DNA of 38,397 nt from Mycolicibacter acidiphilus (GTDB lineage Bacteria; Actinomycetota; Actinomycetes; Mycobacteriales; Mycobacteriaceae). The stretch is taken from NCBI RefSeq assembly GCF_018455725.1, contig NZ_JAHCLR010000050.1, positions 1 to 38,397 of the forward strand, given 5' to 3'. How positions within the stretch are numbered: the first letter of the stretch is position 1; each line of letters starts with the position of its first letter. Below, one piece after another: positions 38,309 through 38,397 of the stretch. The notes beneath the pieces were generated by a model that did no database searches, was not told the origin of the DNA, and worked only from the letters and a program-made list of their open reading frames with translations. A program made the position numbers and the translations under genes.

Positions 38309-38397
38309 CTCGGGCAATGCGGGGCCAGGTCTTTCGTGTGGACCTCGGCCATGGCCTCAAGCCTTGGGTGGTGCTGAGTAACAACTCCCGAAACAGG
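38305..38397 (+). CDS. mazF: MazF/PemK-family toxin, 5' part only
   Basis: The first 31 codons of a MazF-type endoribonuclease are present before the window ends. MRGQVFRVDLGHG and then KPWVVLSNNSRNR match the family's opening strands, where G(D/Q)V(Y/F).VDL and P.(V/L)V(L/V)SN are typical. The start is GTG 38305, overlapping the antitoxin stop, or ATG 38317. With the antitoxin it would form a plasmid addiction module next to the par operon. Confidence 0.88.
   Translation, partial: MTRAMRGQVFRVDLGHGLKPWVVLSNNSRNR

Overview
The window is high-GC DNA with actinobacterial habits: GTG starts, several genes that look leaderless, a DUF4192 protein, and regulator types common in mycobacteria and their relatives. 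It carries an actinobacterial-style MobF relaxase, a ParA with a small ribbon-helix-helix partner, a second ParB-like protein, a tyrosine recombinase, two large coiled-coil plasmid proteins, a giant methyltransferase-helicase of the DarB/antirestriction type, and the start of a MazF toxin gene. The best reading is a stretch of a conjugative or mobilizable plasmid (or integrative element) of Mycobacterium or a close relative. I found no rRNA, tRNA, CRISPR array, recognisable replication initiator, coupling protein or type IV secretion gene, so replication and the mating channel are either outside the window or encoded by proteins I cannot recognise.

Layout. 1-7.4 kb: a nuclease-like gene that ends abruptly, then the 5.9-kb relaxase gene, both on the minus strand, and an intergenic region (7005-7399) that is the most likely place for oriT. 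7.4-10.1 kb: a divergent leaderless HTH gene, a perfect 19-bp inverted repeat, then a minus-strand operon DUF4192 - DprA-like - 73-aa protein. 10.4-11.2 kb: a 51-aa gene, then an RHH-like plus XRE regulator pair. 11.3-16.6 kb: a minus-strand maintenance block of a coiled-coil protein, two unknowns, a ParB-like protein and an integrase. The same palindrome (TGGCWWGCCA next to ATTA) lies before the RHH/XRE pair and twice in the ParB-like promoter.

16.7-21.8 kb is an accessory zone: a less GC-rich membrane-protein gene, an HTH/beta-domain regulator, a SnoaL-like protein, and a run of small plus-strand genes with strong Shine-Dalgarno sites. It includes a 34-aa coupled ORF, a short HTH repressor with a double palindromic operator, and a 45-bp duplication of a gene end. 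21.9-27.0 kb holds a helical protein with three glycine-proline-serine repeats, divergent from an operon of a membrane protein, a coiled-coil protein and an HTH-ImmA/IrrE metallopeptidase, and convergent with a PH-like protein gene.

27.0-34.7 kb is the methyltransferase-helicase operon. Its 5' end is unusual: coding signal switches frame twice over about 650 bp, and no start codon exists in frame near the conserved domain. 34.5-36.1 kb has an RHH repressor with phased half-sites, a divergent HTH protein and a decayed TnpB. 36.1-38.4 kb has an AT-rich candidate centromere, parA, a small parB-like gene, and a MazE-like antitoxin with MazF cut by the window edge.
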